From NCBI RefSeq assembly GCF_023091155.1, contig NZ_JAHWXK010000001.1:186001-250000 (forward strand): 64,000 bases of DNA, read 5' to 3'. The position numbers were made by a program, and so were the translations under genes. Every line of letters starts with the position of its first letter. Position 1 is the stretch's first letter. The stretch is from Microbacterium sufflavum. Its GTDB lineage: Bacteria > Actinomycetota > Actinomycetes > Actinomycetales > Microbacteriaceae. Shown piece by piece: positions 46,867 to 58,165 of this stretch. Below the pieces are notes generated by a model that saw nothing but the letters and a program-made list of their open reading frames with translations, made no database searches and was not told where the DNA came from.

Positions 46867-47618
46867 TATGCCGAAGCTCCTTCTGCAACAGGTGCCTCGT
46901 TGCGCGGGGCACGGCGGCGGTCACCACGGTCGTCGCGGCGCGACTTCGGCGCGTTGGCCTGCTCGCGTGCGAGCTCCTTGGCGGTGAGGTCGCCCTTGTA
47001 GATCCACACCTTCACGCCGATGCGGCCGAAGGTGGTCTTGGCCTCGTAGAAGCCGTAGTCGATGTTCGCGCGCAGCGTGTGCAGCGGCACACGACCCTCG
47101 CGGTAGAACTCCGAGCGGCTCATCTCAGCGCCGCCGAGACGGCCCGAGACCTGGATGCGGATGCCCTTGGCGCCGGCGCGCTGAGCGCCCTGCAGACCCT
47201 TGCGCATCGCGCGACGGAACGCCACACGAGCAGAGAGCTGCTCGGCGATGCCCTGCGCGACCAGCTGAGCGTCGGCCTCGGGGTTCTTGACCTCGAGGAT
47301 GTTCAGCTGGATCTGCTTGCCCGTGAGCTTTTCGAGGTCGCCGCGGATGCGCTCGGCCTCTGCACCACGACGACCGATCACGATGCCCGGCCGGGCGGTG
47401 TGGATGTCGACGCGGACGCGGTCACGGGTGCGCTCGATCTCGATGTTCGAGACGCCGGCGCGGTCGAGCTGCGTCTGCAGCAGGCGACGGATCTTGATGT
47501 CCTCGGCCACGTAGTCGGCGTAACGCTGACCCGGCTTCGTCGAGTCGGAGAACCAGCGCGACACGTGGTCCGTGGTGATGCCGAGGCGGAAGCCGTACGG
47601 GTTGACCTTCTGTCCCAT
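46866..47618 (-). CDS. rpsC: Small ribosomal subunit protein uS3
   Basis: A 250-residue protein lining the mRNA entry channel. The KH-type GXXG loop is [21 protein letters not shown]. It starts [20 protein letters not shown]. The tail is arginine-rich, [18 protein letters not shown]. It follows rplV directly. Confidence 0.98.
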   Translation of the reverse strand: MGQKVNPYGFRLGITTDHVSRWFSDSTKPGQRYADYVAEDIKIRRLLQTQLDRAGVSNIEIERTRDRVRVDIHTARPGIVIGRRGAEAERIRGDLEKLTGKQIQLNILEVKNPEADAQLVAQGIAEQLSARVAFRRAMRKGLQGAQRAGAKGIRIQVSGRLGGAEMSRSEFYREGRVPLHTLRANIDYGFYEAKTTFGRIGVKVWIYKGDLTAKELAREQANAPKSRRDDRGDRRRAPRNEAPVAEGASA

Positions 47619-48016
47619 TACTTGCTCGCCTTCTTGTTGCTGTCGCCGGCCGCGGCAGGAGCCGCCTCCGGCGTCGAGAGCACGACCGTGATGTGGCTCG
47701 TGCGCTTCTTGATCTGGAAAGCGCGACCCTGTGCACGGGGCTGGAAACGCTTGAGCGTCGTGCCCTCGTCCACGTACGCGTTCTTCACGTACAGGTCCTG
47801 CTCGTCGAGGTACTCGCCGTCACGATCCGCCTTGACCTGCGCGTTGGCCATGGCCGACGCGACAAGCTTGTAGATCGGCTCACTGGCGCTCTGCTGCGCG
47901 AACTTCAGGATCGCGAGAGCTTCCTGGGCCTGCTTGCCCTTGATGAGCGCGACGACACGACGAGCCTTCTGAGGGGTCACGCGGATGTGTCGCACGCGTG
48001 CGATGGACTCCACCAT
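47618..48016 (-). CDS. rplV: Large ribosomal subunit protein uL22
   Basis: A 132-residue protein whose long hairpin lines the exit tunnel. The core [22 protein letters not shown] and [16 protein letters not shown] is canonical, and a short Ala/Pro-rich tail follows. It lies 25 bp after rpsS. Confidence 0.98.
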   Translation of the reverse strand: MVESIARVRHIRVTPQKARRVVALIKGKQAQEALAILKFAQQSASEPIYKLVASAMANAQVKADRDGEYLDEQDLYVKNAYVDEGTTLKRFQPRAQGRAFQIKKRTSHITVVLSTPEAAPAAAGDSNKKASK

Positions 48017-48041
48017 TTCTCTCTCCTCTATCGTCCCCGCG

Positions 48042-48323
48042 TCAGCGGCGACGGCCCTTCTTGTCGTCCTTCTCGTGGCCGCGGAAGGTGCGGGTGGGCG
48101 CGAACTCGCCCAGCTTGTGACCGACCATGGTCTCGGACACGAACACGGGGATGTGCTTGCGTCCGTCGTGGACCGCGATCGTGTGACCCAGCATGGCCGG
48201 GATGATCATGGACCGACGGGACCAGGTCTTGATGACGTTCTTGGTGCCGGCTTCGTTCTGCACGACCACCTTGCGAAGCAGGTGCTCGTCGACGAAGGGG
48301 CCCTTCTTAAGACTGCGAGGCAT
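48042..48323 (-). CDS. rpsS: Small ribosomal subunit protein uS19
   Basis: A 93-residue head protein. [19 protein letters not shown] and [25 protein letters not shown] are canonical, as is the final [12 protein letters not shown]. Part of the S10 segment. Confidence 0.98.
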   Translation of the reverse strand: MPRSLKKGPFVDEHLLRKVVVQNEAGTKNVIKTWSRRSMIIPAMLGHTIAVHDGRKHIPVFVSETMVGHKLGEFAPTRTFRGHEKDDKKGRRR

Positions 48324-48335
48324 CTTCTCTTACTC

Positions 48336-49175
48336 CTACTTGCGCTTCTTGCCGGCGTTGCGACGACGCACGATGTACTTGTCGCTTTCCTTGTTGGCGT
48401 GACGGGTGCGACCCTCGGCCTGACCCCACGGGGAGACCGGGTGACGACCACCGGACGTCTTGCCCTCACCACCACCGTGCGGGTGGTCGACCGGGTTCAT
48501 CGCGACACCACGGACGGTCGGGCGGACGCCCTTCCAGCGCATGCGGCCGGCCTTGCCCCAGTTGATGTTCGACTGCTCGGCGTTGCCGACCTCGCCGATG
48601 GTCGCGCGGCAGCGCGCATCGACGTTGCGGATCTCGCCGGAGGGCAGACGCAGCTGGGCGTAGGGGCCGTCCTTCGCCACGAGGCGGACGGATGCACCGG
48701 CCGAGCGCGCCATCTTCGCGCCGCCGCCGGGGCGGAGCTCGATGGCGTGGATGACGGTACCCGTGGGGATGTTCTTCAGCGGGAGGTTGTTTCCCGGCTT
48801 GATGTCCGCCGCGGGGCCCGACTCGACGATGTCGCCCTGGTTCAGCTTCGCCGGCGCGAGGATGTAGCGCTTCTCGCCGTCGAAGTAGTGCAGGAGCGCG
48901 ATGCGCGCGGTGCGGTTGGGGTCGTACTCGATGTGAGCGACACGGGCGTTCACGCCGTCCTTGTCATTGCGACGGAAGTCGATGACGCGGTACTGGCGCT
49001 TGTGGCCACCACCGATGTGACGGGTCGTGATGCGGCCCTGGTTGTTGCGACCACCGGTCTTCGAGAGCGGGCGCAGCAGCGACTTCTCCGGCGTCGATCG
49101 GGTGATCTCGGCGAAGTCAGCCACCGACGAGCCGCGACGGCCCGGGGTCGTGGGCTTGTACTTGCGAATAGCCAT
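48336..49175 (-). CDS. rplB: Large ribosomal subunit protein uL2
   Basis: A 279-residue protein important for peptidyl transferase activity. The near-terminal [21 protein letters not shown] contains the essential histidine loop. [20 protein letters not shown] and [18 protein letters not shown] are also canonical. Confidence 0.99.
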   Translation of the reverse strand: MAIRKYKPTTPGRRGSSVADFAEITRSTPEKSLLRPLSKTGGRNNQGRITTRHIGGGHKRQYRVIDFRRNDKDGVNARVAHIEYDPNRTARIALLHYFDGEKRYILAPAKLNQGDIVESGPAADIKPGNNLPLKNIPTGTVIHAIELRPGGGAKMARSAGASVRLVAKDGPYAQLRLPSGEIRNVDARCRATIGEVGNAEQSNINWGKAGRMRWKGVRPTVRGVAMNPVDHPHGGGEGKTSGGRHPVSPWGQAEGRTRHANKESDKYIVRRRNAGKKRK

Positions 49176-49195
49176 GATTGTCCTTATCCCCCGGA

Positions 49196-49519
49196 TCAGC
49201 CGATTGCCGTGAAGATGTCGATGGTGCCCGACTTCAGGCTCACGATGGCGCGCTTGGTGTCCTTGCGCTTGCCCGTGCCGAAGCGGGTGCGACGGGCCTT
49301 GCCGACGCGGTTGATCGTGTTGACCGACGCGACCTTGACACCGAAGATCTTCTCGATGGCGAGCTTGATCTCGGTCTTCGAAGCGCGCGGGTCGACGAGG
49401 AAGGTGTACTTACCCTCGTCGATGAGCCCGTAGCTCTTCTCGGACACGACCGGCTTCAGGATGATGTCGCGCGGGTCCTTGTTCAGGGCCGTCTGGAGAA
49501 CAGATGCCTGCTCGCTCAT
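49196..49519 (-). CDS. rplW: Large ribosomal subunit protein uL23
   Basis: A 107-residue protein at the tunnel exit that docks SRP and trigger factor. [19 protein letters not shown] and [22 protein letters not shown] are canonical. Its start overlaps the rplD stop by four bases. Confidence 0.98.
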   Translation of the reverse strand: MSEQASVLQTALNKDPRDIILKPVVSEKSYGLIDEGKYTFLVDPRASKTEIKLAIEKIFGVKVASVNTINRVGKARRTRFGTGKRKDTKRAIVSLKSGTIDIFTAIG

Positions 49520-50178
49520 GCGGAGACCTCCTGGTTGGCGCCGGACTTGGAGGCGATGAAGCCCTCGAGCGCGGCCTGGGTGAAGACGATGTCGTCGGAG
49601 ACGAGAACGTCGTAGGCGTTGAGCTGGTCGAACGACAGCAGGTGCACGTTGCCGAGGTTGCGCAGGCTCTTGAGCGCGAGCTCGTCGCCGCGCTCGATGA
49701 CCACGAGCACGTTCTTCGACGTGGCGACCTGGGCGAGGAAGCCCGCGGCGGCCTTGGTCGACGGAGCACCGTCGGTGCCGAACGTGTCGATCGCGTGCAG
49801 GCGGTCGCCGCGGAAGCGGTCGCTGAGCGCGCCGAGGAGGGCGGCCGCGATCATCTTCTTGGGCGTGCGCTGCGAGTAGTCACGCGGCTTCGGGCCGTGG
49901 ACGATGCCACCGCCGGTCATGTGCGGCGCGCGGATCGAGCCCTGACGGGCGTTACCCGTGCCCTTCTGCTTGAAGGGCTTGCGGCCGGCGCCGGAGACCT
50001 CGCCACGACGCTTGGTCGAGTGCGTGCCCTGGCGAGCCGCCGCGAGCTGCGCGACGACGACCTGGTGGATGAGCGGGATGTTCGTCTTGACGTCGAACAG
50101 AGCGGCGGGCAGCTCGACCGAGCCAGCCTTCTTGCCGTCTGCCTTGAGGACGTCGAGCGCGAGAGTGGAGTCAGCCAT
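49516..50178 (-). CDS. rplD: Large ribosomal subunit protein uL4
   Basis: A 220-residue protein. The extended loop [23 protein letters not shown] reaches into the exit tunnel and is canonical. In enteric bacteria L4 represses the S10 operon; whether it acts on the long leader of rpsJ here is unknown. ATG at 50178 lies two bases after the rplC stop. Confidence 0.98.
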   Translation of the reverse strand: MADSTLALDVLKADGKKAGSVELPAALFDVKTNIPLIHQVVVAQLAAARQGTHSTKRRGEVSGAGRKPFKQKGTGNARQGSIRAPHMTGGGIVHGPKPRDYSQRTPKKMIAAALLGALSDRFRGDRLHAIDTFGTDGAPSTKAAAGFLAQVATSKNVLVVIERGDELALKSLRNLGNVHLLSFDQLNAYDVLVSDDIVFTQAALEGFIASKSGANQEVSA

Positions 50179-50180
50179 GA

Positions 50181-50840
50181 TCAGGCACCCTTCACTGCGT
50201 TGCGGACGTAGACGATGCGGCCACGAGCACCGGGGACGGCGCCCTTGACGAGCATCAGACCCTTCTCGATGTCGATGGCGTGCACCGTGAGGTTGAGGAC
50301 GGTCACGCGCTCGCCACCCATACGGCCGGCCATGCGCATGCCCTTGAAGACACGGCTCGGGGTCGACGAGGCGCCGATCGAACCGGGCTTGCGGTGGTTG
50401 CGGTGCGCACCGTGCGAGGCGGAGACGCCCTTGAAGTTGTGGCGCTTCATGACACCGGCGGTGCCCTTGCCCTTGCTCGTGCCGACGACGTCGACGAGCT
50501 GGCCGGCCTCGAACGTGCCGTCCACCGTGAGCTCCTGGCCCAGCGAGTAGTCGGCGGCGTCGGCCGTGCGGATCTCGGTCACGTGGCGACGCGGCGTGAC
50601 GCCGGCTGCCTCGAAGTGAGCCGAGAGGGGCTTGTTCACCTTGCGGGGGTCGATCTGGCCGTACGCGATCTGCACGGCGTTGTAGCCGTCCTTCTCGGGC
50701 GTACGGATCTGCGTGACCACGTTCGGCGCGAGCTCGATGACGGTGACGGGAACGAGCTTGCCGTTCTCGTTCCACACCTGGGTCATGCCGAGCTTCGTGC
50801 CCAGCATGCCCTTGGAAACCTTGGAGTTGATGTCAGCCAT
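50181..50840 (-). CDS. rplC: Large ribosomal subunit protein uL3
   Basis: A 219-residue protein. [26 protein letters not shown] and the methylated-region [22 protein letters not shown] are canonical. It lies eight bases after rpsJ in the S10 segment. Confidence 0.98.
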   Translation of the reverse strand: MADINSKVSKGMLGTKLGMTQVWNENGKLVPVTVIELAPNVVTQIRTPEKDGYNAVQIAYGQIDPRKVNKPLSAHFEAAGVTPRRHVTEIRTADAADYSLGQELTVDGTFEAGQLVDVVGTSKGKGTAGVMKRHNFKGVSASHGAHRNHRKPGSIGASSTPSRVFKGMRMAGRMGGERVTVLNLTVHAIDIEKGLMLVKGAVPGARGRIVYVRNAVKGA

Positions 50841-50848
50841 GTCGAACC

Positions 50849-51157
50849 TCAGAGCTTGATCTCGATGTTGACGTCGGCCGGCAGGTCGAGGCGCATCAGC
50901 GAGTCGACGGCCTTGGGCGTCGGGTCGACGATGTCGATCAGACGCTTGTGGGTGCGCATCTCGAAGTGCTCGCGGCTGTCCTTGTACTTGTGGGGCGACC
51001 GGATGACGCACACGACGTTCTTCTCGGTCGGAAGGGGCACGGGTCCGACGACAGTCGCGCCCGCACGGGTCACGGTGTCGACGATCTTGCGTGCGGACGT
51101 GTCGATGACCTCGTGGTCATACGACTTCAGGCGAATGCGGATCTTCTGTCCCGCCAT
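50849..51157 (-). CDS. rpsJ: Small ribosomal subunit protein uS10
   Basis: A 102-residue protein that also acts in transcription antitermination as Nus[27 protein letters not shown] and [23 protein letters not shown] are canonical. It is the first gene of the S10 segment. The minus-strand box TATAGA at 51171-51176 could be a near promoter, giving a very short leader. Confidence 0.98.
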   Translation of the reverse strand: MAGQKIRIRLKSYDHEVIDTSARKIVDTVTRAGATVVGPVPLPTEKNVVCVIRSPHKYKDSREHFEMRTHKRLIDIVDPTPKAVDSLMRLDLPADVNIEIKL

Positions 51158-51953
51158 TGTCTGCTCTCTCTCTATAAGCGTCGTACCGTCCTGGACCGGG
51201 TGGCCCTGGGGCATTGGACGCACGTCGGCGCGGATTGCGCCTCGGCACGAGAACGGCTCTGCGAACCGATCTGCTGCACCACTGTTCTGCTGTCAGCCGG
51301 ACGCCCGGAGGCGAACGGATGCCCGACCCTCGCCGCGCACGGCGATGCCCTCGAGATGAAGGTGTCGGGATTGTGTTCTGCTACCCGCGGCCTAGAACCC
51401 TGCGCTTCCGAAGAGGCACCGTCTATGCACTGCCCTGGCAGTGATCCGGCGCACGCACAGCGGCGACGGAATATCGAACCTGTCTATTCTGCCACGGGCG
51501 ATTTCACTTCTGCAAACCCGGGCGTGTCGCGCCTCGTGTCCGCCCTCTTCGGCGGGGGTCTGCAGCTCGTCTCAGGCCCGAGTGGAGCGCGGGGCGAGGC
51601 ATCCCCATGCCTCGCCCCGCTTGGGGAGGGCGTTCAGTGCGAGGGGGCACACCGAACGCGAGGTGCCCAGCGTGAAGGGACGCCGGACGCCTCGACCGAG
51701 GGCACGGCGGAAGACCCGCCGCGCAGGCGGGGAGACGCTCTGGCGCAAAGAGTGCGCGCGTCGCACGATGATCCCCAAGATCGTTTTCCCCAGTGTGAAC
51801 GCGGTAGAACCGCGTGCTTCAGGAAACCGAACCCCTTCGGTTTCCCCGACCGCAAGATCCCCAGGCGGTCTGCATCATCCTACTCGATCTCTCCGTCAGT
51901 TCGCCAGTTCGCGCTCGCGCGTGCCGAGATTCCAGAGCGCCCGGGTACGAGAA
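51158..51953. other. Long non-coding region upstream of rpsJ with multiple hairpins
   Basis: About 800 bp lie between rpsJ and the csbD-type gene without a convincing coding region. Features seen: hairpin 51589-51620 (14-bp stem), hairpin ACGAT-N10-ATCGT at 51765-51784, ACGCGGT-AGA-ACCGCGT at 51799-51815, GGAAACCGAA-CCCC-TTCGGTTTCC at 51822-51845, and GACCGC/GCGGTC at 51848-51870. Four of the five loops contain CCCC on the plus strand (GGGG on the minus strand). This could be a long structured S10 leader or hold a small RNA. Confidence 0.45.
51589..51620. terminator. Perfect 14-bp hairpin in the rpsJ upstream region
   Basis: GCGGGGCGAGGCAT (51589-51602) pairs perfectly with ATGCCTCGCCCCGC (51607-51620) around CCCC. 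It lies about 430 bp upstream of rpsJ. It may be a terminator for read-through or an attenuator. Confidence 0.5.
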
Positions 51954-51983
51954 GAGCGGCGCCCCTCGGAGGAAGCGCCGCTC
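51954..51983. terminator. Terminator downstream of the CsbD-like gene
   Basis: GAGCGGCGC (51954-51962) pairs with GCGCCGCTC (51975-51983). On the minus strand the stem is followed by TTCTCG. It ends transcription of the small gene just upstream. Confidence 0.65.
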
Positions 51984-51998
51984 GTGAACGATCTCGGG

Positions 51999-52211
51999 CT
52001 ACTCGTTGCCGACCGCCTTGTCCGCGCTGTCACGGATCTCGTCGATCTTGTCGGCCGCACCGGGAGCGATCTTCTTGGCGAAGTCGGCGACACCGTCGAG
52101 CACCTTGTCGCTGATGTCCTCGGCCTGCTCGCTCTTGACGGCCTCGGCGATCTTGTCCTTGTTCTGCTCGTACAGGTCCTTGCCCTTGTTCACGGCGTCG
52201 TCGATACCCAT
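51999..52211 (-). CDS. Small charged protein, MT0933/Rv0909-antitoxin-like or CsbD-like
   Basis: A 70-residue, Lys/Asp/Glu/Ala-rich, probably helical protein starting MGIDDAVNKGKDLYEQNKDKI. Repeated hydrophobic-charged heptads (DKIAEAVKSEQAEDI, DKVLDGVADFAKKI) fit the family annotated as Rv0909-type antitoxin, and its style also recalls CsbD stress proteins. No toxin gene is adjacent, so a toxin-antitoxin role is not supported here. A strong AAGGGGAG precedes the ATG, and a terminator follows, so it is a single-gene unit between tuf and the S10 segment. Confidence 0.7.
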   Translation of the reverse strand: MGIDDAVNKGKDLYEQNKDKIAEAVKSEQAEDISDKVLDGVADFAKKIAPGAADKIDEIRDSADKAVGNE

Positions 52212-52316
52212 GTGGCTCCCCTTCGGAGGTGTGTGTGTCCGGCCGATGAGACCGGACACACTCATTGTGCATGCCCTCCCCCGCCCGCGGAAGCCCGATT
52301 AGAGCGTGGAAAACGA

Positions 52317-52350
52317 CAAAGAGGCCGGACCCGAAGGTCCGACCCCTTTG
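52317..52350. terminator. Rho-independent terminator of tuf
   Basis: CAAAG (52317-52321) and CTTTG (52346-52350) enclose GGACC/GGTCC helices with a CGAA loop. On the minus strand the stem is followed by TCGTTTTCC, a T-tract. Confidence 0.8.
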
Positions 52351-52365
52351 CGAGGAAGCAGATGC

Positions 52366-53556
<1,191 letters not shown>

Positions 53557-53666
53557 TGGGTCCTCCTCAGGACGTCGTTGTAGAGGTGCCGGGCACTGGT
53601 TTGCGACCGGTTCTCTACGGGTTAGGTTCTCAGTTTAGTAGAGAGGGAATGTGAAATTGTAGGTGA

Positions 53667-53699
53667 CCTGGGAACAGGACGGCGGGCCCTGTTCCCAGG
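53667..53699. terminator. Terminator between fusA and tuf
   Basis: CCTGGGAACAGG (53667-53678) pairs with CCTGTTCCCAGG (53688-53699), a 12-bp stem with a 9-base loop, right after the fusA stop. Confidence 0.75.
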
Positions 53700-53704
53700 A
53701 AGTG

Positions 53705-55819
53705 TTACTCGCCCTTGGCCTTCTGGACGATCTCGTCGGCCACCGCGCGCGGGACCTCGGCGTAGCTGTCGAACTCCATGGAGTAGACGGCGCGACCGGA
53801 GGTCTTCGAACGCAGGTCGCCGATGTAGCCGAACATCTCGGACAGCGGCACCGCAGCGCGCACGACCTTGACGCCGGCGGCGTCCTCCATCGACTGGATC
53901 TGGCCACGACGCGAGTTCAGGTCACCGATGACGTCGCCCATGTACTCCTCGGGAGTACGGACCTCGACGGCCATCAGCGGCTCGAGCAGCACGGGGTTGG
54001 CACGACGCGCGGCCTCCTTGAAGCCCATGGAGCCCGCGATCTTGAACGCCATCTCCGAGGAGTCGACGTCGTGTGCCGCACCGTCGACGATGGTCGCCTT
54101 GACGCCCACCATCGGGTAGCCCGCCAGGACACCGACGTTCATCGCGTCCTGGAAACCGGCGTCGATCGAGCCGATGTACTCGCGCGGGATGCGGCCACCC
54201 GTGACCGCGTTCACGAACTCGTACGTCTTCTCGCCGTCGAGCTCGAGCGGCTCGATGTTGAACTGGATCTTGGCGAACTGACCCGAACCACCGGTCTGCT
54301 TCTTGTGCGTGTAGTCGTGCTTCTCGACGGCCTTGCGGATCGTCTCGCGGTACGCCACCTGCGGCTTGCCCACGTTCGCCTCGACGCGGAACTCGCGCTT
54401 CATGCGGTCGACGAGGATGTCGAGGTGCAGCTCGCCCATGCCCTTGATGGTCGTCTGACCGGTCTCGGGGTTGAGCTCCGTGCGGAAGGTCGGGTCCTCC
54501 TCAGCGAGCTTCTGGATGGCGAGACCCAGTTTCTCCTGGTCGGCCTTGGTCTTCGGCTCGATGGCGACCTCGATCACCGGCTCCGGGAACGTCATCGACT
54601 CGAGCACGACCGGCTGCTGCGGGTCGGCCAGGGTGTCACCGGTGGTGGTGTCCTTCAGTCCGATCACGGCGTAGATGTTGCCGGCGGTCAGCTTGTCGAC
54701 CGGGTTCTCCTTGTTGGCGTGCATCTGGAAGATCTTCCCGATGCGCTCCTTCTTGCCCTTGGTCGAGTTGATGACCTGAGCGCCCGACTCGAGCTCACCC
54801 GAGTAGACGCGCACGTACGTCAGGCGACCGAAGAACGGGTGCACGGCGACCTTGAAGGCCAGGGCCGCGAACGGGTCCTTCGCGTCGGGGTGACGCTCGA
54901 TGATCTTCTCCTCGTCCTTCGGGTCGTGCGCCTCGATGGCGGGCACGTCCAGCGGGGACGGGAGGTAGTCGACGACGGCGTCCAGCATCGGCTGCACGCC
55001 GCGGTTCTTGAACGCCGAGCCGCAGAGCACCGGGTAGATCTCGCTGGCGATGACCATCTTGCGGATGGCGCCCTTGATCTCTGCGACCGTCAGCTCCTCG
55101 CCGCCGAAGAACTTCTCGAGAAGCTCCTCGTCGGTCTCCGCGACCGTCTCCAGCAGCTGCTGGCGGTACTCCTCAGCCTTGTCCTTGAGGTCGGCCGGGA
55201 TCTCCTGCACCTCGTACGAGGCGCCCATGGTCACGTCACCCTTGGCGTCGCCGGGCCACACCAGTGCGCGCATCTCCACGAGGTCGATGACGCCGACGAA
55301 GTCGTTCTCGGCACCGATCGGGAGCTGCAGCACGAGCGGCTTGGCACCGAGGCGGTTGATGATCGTGTCGACCGTGAAGTAGAAGTCCGCGCCGAGCTTG
55401 TCCATCTTGTTGACGAAGCAGATGCGGGGGACGTTGTACTTGTCGGCCTGACGCCACACGGTCTCGGACTGGGGCTCCACGCCCTCCTTGCCGTCGAACA
55501 CGGCGACCGCACCGTCGAGGACGCGGAGCGAGCGCTCCACCTCGACCGTGAAGTCCACGTGACCGGGGGTGTCGATGATGTTGATCTGGTTCTTGTTCCA
55601 GAAGCAGGTCACGGCGGCAGACGTGATCGTGATGCCGCGCTCCTTCTCCTGCTCCATCCAGTCGGTGGTCGAGGCGCCGTCGTGCGTCTCGCCGAGCTTG
55701 TGGTTGACGCCCGTGTAGAACAGGATGCGCTCGGTCGTCGTGGTCTTGCCGGCATCGATGTGCGCCATGATGCCGATGTTGCGGACCTTGCTCAGGTCCG
55801 TGAGCACGTCTTGTGCCAC
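53705..55819 (-). CDS. fusA: Elongation factor G
   Basis: A 704-residue translocase GTPase. The G domain carries [19 protein letters not shown], the G2 strip [16 protein letters not shown], and [11 protein letters not shown]. Later domains include [18 protein letters not shown]. It starts at GTG 55819. An intercistronic hairpin precedes it and a terminator follows. Confidence 0.99.
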   Translation of the reverse strand: MAQDVLTDLSKVRNIGIMAHIDAGKTTTTERILFYTGVNHKLGETHDGASTTDWMEQEKERGITITSAAVTCFWNKNQINIIDTPGHVDFTVEVERSLRVLDGAVAVFDGKEGVEPQSETVWRQADKYNVPRICFVNKMDKLGADFYFTVDTIINRLGAKPLVLQLPIGAENDFVGVIDLVEMRALVWPGDAKGDVTMGASYEVQEIPADLKDKAEEYRQQLLETVAETDEELLEKFFGGEELTVAEIKGAIRKMVIASEIYPVLCGSAFKNRGVQPMLDAVVDYLPSPLDVPAIEAHDPKDEEKIIERHPDAKDPFAALAFKVAVHPFFGRLTYVRVYSGELESGAQVINSTKGKKERIGKIFQMHANKENPVDKLTAGNIYAVIGLKDTTTGDTLADPQQPVVLESMTFPEPVIEVAIEPKTKADQEKLGLAIQKLAEEDPTFRTELNPETGQTTIKGMGELHLDILVDRMKREFRVEANVGKPQVAYRETIRKAVEKHDYTHKKQTGGSGQFAKIQFNIEPLELDGEKTYEFVNAVTGGRIPREYIGSIDAGFQDAMNVGVLAGYPMVGVKATIVDGAAHDVDSSEMAFKIAGSMGFKEAARRANPVLLEPLMAVEVRTPEEYMGDVIGDLNSRRGQIQSMEDAAGVKVVRAAVPLSEMFGYIGDLRSKTSGRAVYSMEFDSYAEVPRAVADEIVQKAKGE

Positions 55820-55865
55820 AGGAGTGTCCTTATCTTTTGGAACAGTCGTACTGCGAAGAGGGGGT

Positions 55866-55898
55866 GCCCGTCCCTCGGCGAGTGGCCGAGGGACGGGC
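55866..55898. terminator. Attenuator-like hairpin between rpsG and fusA
   Basis: GCCCGTCCCTCGGC (55866-55879) pairs with GCCGAGGGACGGGC (55885-55898), a perfect 14-bp stem with a 5-base loop. It sits eight bases after the rpsG stop inside the str operon. Confidence 0.65.
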
Positions 55899-55906
55899 CG
55901 AGCTGA

Positions 55907-56377
55907 TTACCAGCGGTAGTGAGCGAACGCGCGGTTCGACTCGGCCATCTTGTGGGTGTCCTCGCGGCGCTTGACCGCGGCACCGAGGCCGTTCGACGCG
56001 TCCAGGATCTCGTTCTGGAGACGCTCGGTCATCGTCTTCTCACGACGACCCTTCGCGTAGCTCACGAGCCAGCGCAGCGCGAGGGTGTTCGCGCGGTGCG
56101 GCTTGACCTCGACCGGAACCTGGTAGGTCGAGCCACCGACGCGGCGGCTGCGGACCTCGAGCGTGGGGCGCACGTTGTCGAGCGCCTTCTTGAGCGTGGC
56201 GACGGCGTCCTGACCGTTCTTCGCCTCGACACCGCGGAGGGCGCCGTAGACGATCGACTCGGCCAGCGACTTCTTGCCGTCGACGAGGATCTTGTTCACC
56301 AGCGAGGTGACGATCGGTGCGCCGTAGACCGGGTCGTTGACGACGGGGCGCTTCGGGGCGGGACCCTTACGAGGCAT
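55907..56377 (-). CDS. rpsG: Small ribosomal subunit protein uS7
   Basis: A 156-residue head-assembly protein. [20 protein letters not shown] and [26 protein letters not shown] are canonical, as is the end [11 protein letters not shown]. It follows rpsL by five bases. Confidence 0.98.
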   Translation of the reverse strand: MPRKGPAPKRPVVNDPVYGAPIVTSLVNKILVDGKKSLAESIVYGALRGVEAKNGQDAVATLKKALDNVRPTLEVRSRRVGGSTYQVPVEVKPHRANTLALRWLVSYAKGRREKTMTERLQNEILDASNGLGAAVKRREDTHKMAESNRAFAHYRW

Positions 56378-56382
56378 CTAAC

Positions 56383-56751
56383 TCAACCCTTCTTCGCGCC
56401 GTAGCGGGAACGAGCCTGCTTACGGTTCTTGACGGCCTGGGTGTCCAGGGCGCCACGGACGATCTTGTAACGCACACCGGGGAGGTCCTTCACGCGACCG
56501 CCGCGGACGAGCACCAGCGAGTGCTCCTGCAGGTTGTGGCCCTCACCGGGGATGTACGCGGTGACCTCGGTCCCGTTGCGGAGCTTCACACGGGCGACCT
56601 TGCGCATCGCCGAGTTCGGCTTCTTCGGGGTGGTGGTGTAGACGCGGGTGCAGACCCCGGCCTGCTGCGGGTTCGACTTGAGCGCCGGCGCCTTGGTCTT
56701 CGAGACCTTGGGCGAGCGACCCTTGCGAACCAACTGCTGAATGGTTGGCAC
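56383..56751 (-). CDS. rpsL: Small ribosomal subunit protein uS12
   Basis: A 122-residue decoding-centre protein. It starts [24 protein letters not shown] from GTG 56751 and contains [17 protein letters not shown] and [25 protein letters not shown]. The streptomycin-related lysines read as TTPKKPNSA (wild-type Lys pattern). It leads the str operon. Confidence 0.98.
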   Translation of the reverse strand: MPTIQQLVRKGRSPKVSKTKAPALKSNPQQAGVCTRVYTTTPKKPNSAMRKVARVKLRNGTEVTAYIPGEGHNLQEHSLVLVRGGRVKDLPGVRYKIVRGALDTQAVKNRKQARSRYGAKKG

Positions 56752-56910
56752 GTTCTCTCCTCATAGTGCTGCACGGTGACAGCGTGATGGGTTTCACATC
56801 ATGACCCACCGGCACGCCGGAACCGGCGAGCTTTTGGTGTGGTGGGTATGCCGTGGGGGCGGACCGGCATGGGGCCGACGCCCAGCGCGCACGTCAGGAC
56901 GTGCACACAC

Positions 56911-56947
56911 CTGATCAAGTGTAATGCCGCGTAACCAACGCGGTCAA
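56911..56947 (-). promoter_or_regulatory. Housekeeping-type promoter of the str operon
   Basis: On the minus strand TTGACC (56947-56942) and TACACT (56923-56918) are separated by 18 bp, a close match to the vegetative sigma consensus. Transcription would begin near 56911 and give a leader of about 160 nt before rpsL, with a GCACGT/ACGTGC hairpin at 56889-56904. Confidence 0.65.
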
Positions 56948-56968
56948 ATGAGGGCGGCCGCCGCCGGC

Positions 56969-57616
56969 TCAGCTCACGTCGGGGCCGAACGGCGAGTCGA
57001 GCGACTCCGTGAGTTCGGCGAGCATGGCTTCGATCTGCGGTTCGACGTGCTGGGACACCGCCGCCTGAATGGAGACGCGGTGGCGCAGCAGCAGGCCGCA
57101 GATCTCGCGGCCGATGAGGTTCGCGTACTCGTCGGCGAGGGCCACTTCCTGCCGTAGCGCGATCTTCGCCTCCTCCGACAGGGGCGGCAGCGGCGGGAGC
57201 TCCGCCGCGGAGTCGTCGGCGAGACCGGCGATCGTGAACAGGAACGGTGCGCCGGGAACCGGCTCCGGGTCGAGCGGCAGGCCCTCGAACTCGGGAGCCA
57301 GGTCCTCGGTCGGGCGGTAGCTGCGTGCTCTGTTCCTGGCCGCTTGGCTGTCGAGCTCGCGCTGGAGCATCGGAAGGTTGCGGGCCGTGTAGTCCGCGAC
57401 CGCGTGGTCGACGATCGTCTTGATGCGCGTCGACAGCCCGTGCTGCACCCCGTGGGGTGTGTCGCCCGCGATCCCGGCCGCGGCGAGGATGGGCGAACCG
57501 AGACAGCGACGGCACGGCGCGACCCGGCCGCGGTGGGTGGCCGGCTCCCAGCGCGGCACCCAGCGCAGCCACGCCTCGACGGCCTGGTCCACCTGCGTCT
57601 CCAGTGAGCGCTCCAC
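56969..57616 (-). CDS. Hypothetical protein
   Basis: A 215-residue soluble protein with no recognised family. It has no signal peptide or membrane helix. A Cys-x2-Cys unit (RVAPCRRCLGSPI, about residues 32-40) could bind a metal. The middle has TRIKTIVDHAVADYTARNLPMLQRELDSQ, probably a long helix, and the C-terminal half is acidic with SQHVEPQIEAMLAELTESL. GTG at 57616 is the likely start. It lies between the str operon and a small membrane gene, on the same strand, without overlap. No function can be assigned. Confidence 0.65.
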   Translation of the reverse strand: MERSLETQVDQAVEAWLRWVPRWEPATHRGRVAPCRRCLGSPILAAAGIAGDTPHGVQHGLSTRIKTIVDHAVADYTARNLPMLQRELDSQAARNRARSYRPTEDLAPEFEGLPLDPEPVPGAPFLFTIAGLADDSAAELPPLPPLSEEAKIALRQEVALADEYANLIGREICGLLLRHRVSIQAAVSQHVEPQIEAMLAELTESLDSPFGPDVS

Positions 57617-57665
57617 GACACCAGCGTACGGCGCGTCACCGCTCCCCGCGCGGATTTGCGGGGGG

Positions 57666-58100
57666 TCACTCCCCCTCGTCGTGCTCCCAGGGCCATCGCG
57701 GACGTTCGCTGCGGGTCCGACGGAGGGCGATACCGCTCCAGCCCGCGATCGCCGCCGCCACCAGGACCACCGCGCTAGCGCCGCCCCGGACGAGGTCTCC
57801 CGCGACGGCCGTCGCGATGATGAGGCTCTCTGCGGCAGCCAGCACCGCAATCCACAGCGTCGCGAGATGGACCAGCGCGGTGAGGAGTGCGATCACCAGC
57901 GCGGAGCCGAACGACGGACGCCGGCGCCGCAGCGTCGCGCCGAGCGACAGAGCGAACGCGACCACCGCCAGGATCATGCCCACCACACCCGGCACCTGGC
58001 CGAGGCCCTCCACCGCGATGATGTCCCGATCCGTCGCCACGCTCAGCGCGCCCAGCCCGAACACCGACAGCGCGAAGAACCCGATGGAGGCGAGCACCAC
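57666..58100 (-). CDS. Small multi-pass membrane protein, function unknown
   Basis: About 144 residues with four predicted membrane helices (e.g. VVLASIGFFALSVFGLGALSV, GVVGMILAVVAFALSLGA and LVAAAIAGWSGIAL). The first ATG or GTG in frame is the GTG pair at 58095-58100, which cuts into helix 1. The open frame continues upstream with THATTPNPRGPESAG up to the stop of the neighbouring gene, but the codon where a start would be expected reads GTC, so the true start is uncertain. It lies directly after the 380-residue membrane protein gene and is probably co-transcribed. Confidence 0.6.
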   Translation of the reverse strand: MVLASIGFFALSVFGLGALSVATDRDIIAVEGLGQVPGVVGMILAVVAFALSLGATLRRRRPSFGSALVIALLTALVHLATLWIAVLAAAESLIIATAVAGDLVRGGASAVVLVAAAIAGWSGIALRRTRSERPRWPWEHDEGE

Positions 58101-58165
58101 CGCGAGGACAGGCGAAACCCCCGCGGACTCGGGCCCGCGGGGGTTCGGCGTGGTGGCGTGCGTGA

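Noticed and set aside
51214..51855. Small open frames on both strands in the rpsJ upstream gap
   Set aside because: Arg/Pro/Ser-rich composition, no ribosome binding sites and overlap with the hairpins; treated as non-coding.
51999..52211. Toxin-antitoxin module around the Rv0909-like small protein
   Set aside because: No partner toxin gene next to it; it is a single-gene unit between terminators.
53663..55906. A 747-codon plus-strand frame opposite fusA
   Set aside because: Long antisense frames are expected in GC-rich DNA with strong codon bias; it has no recognisable domain and the opposite strand is a complete EF-G.
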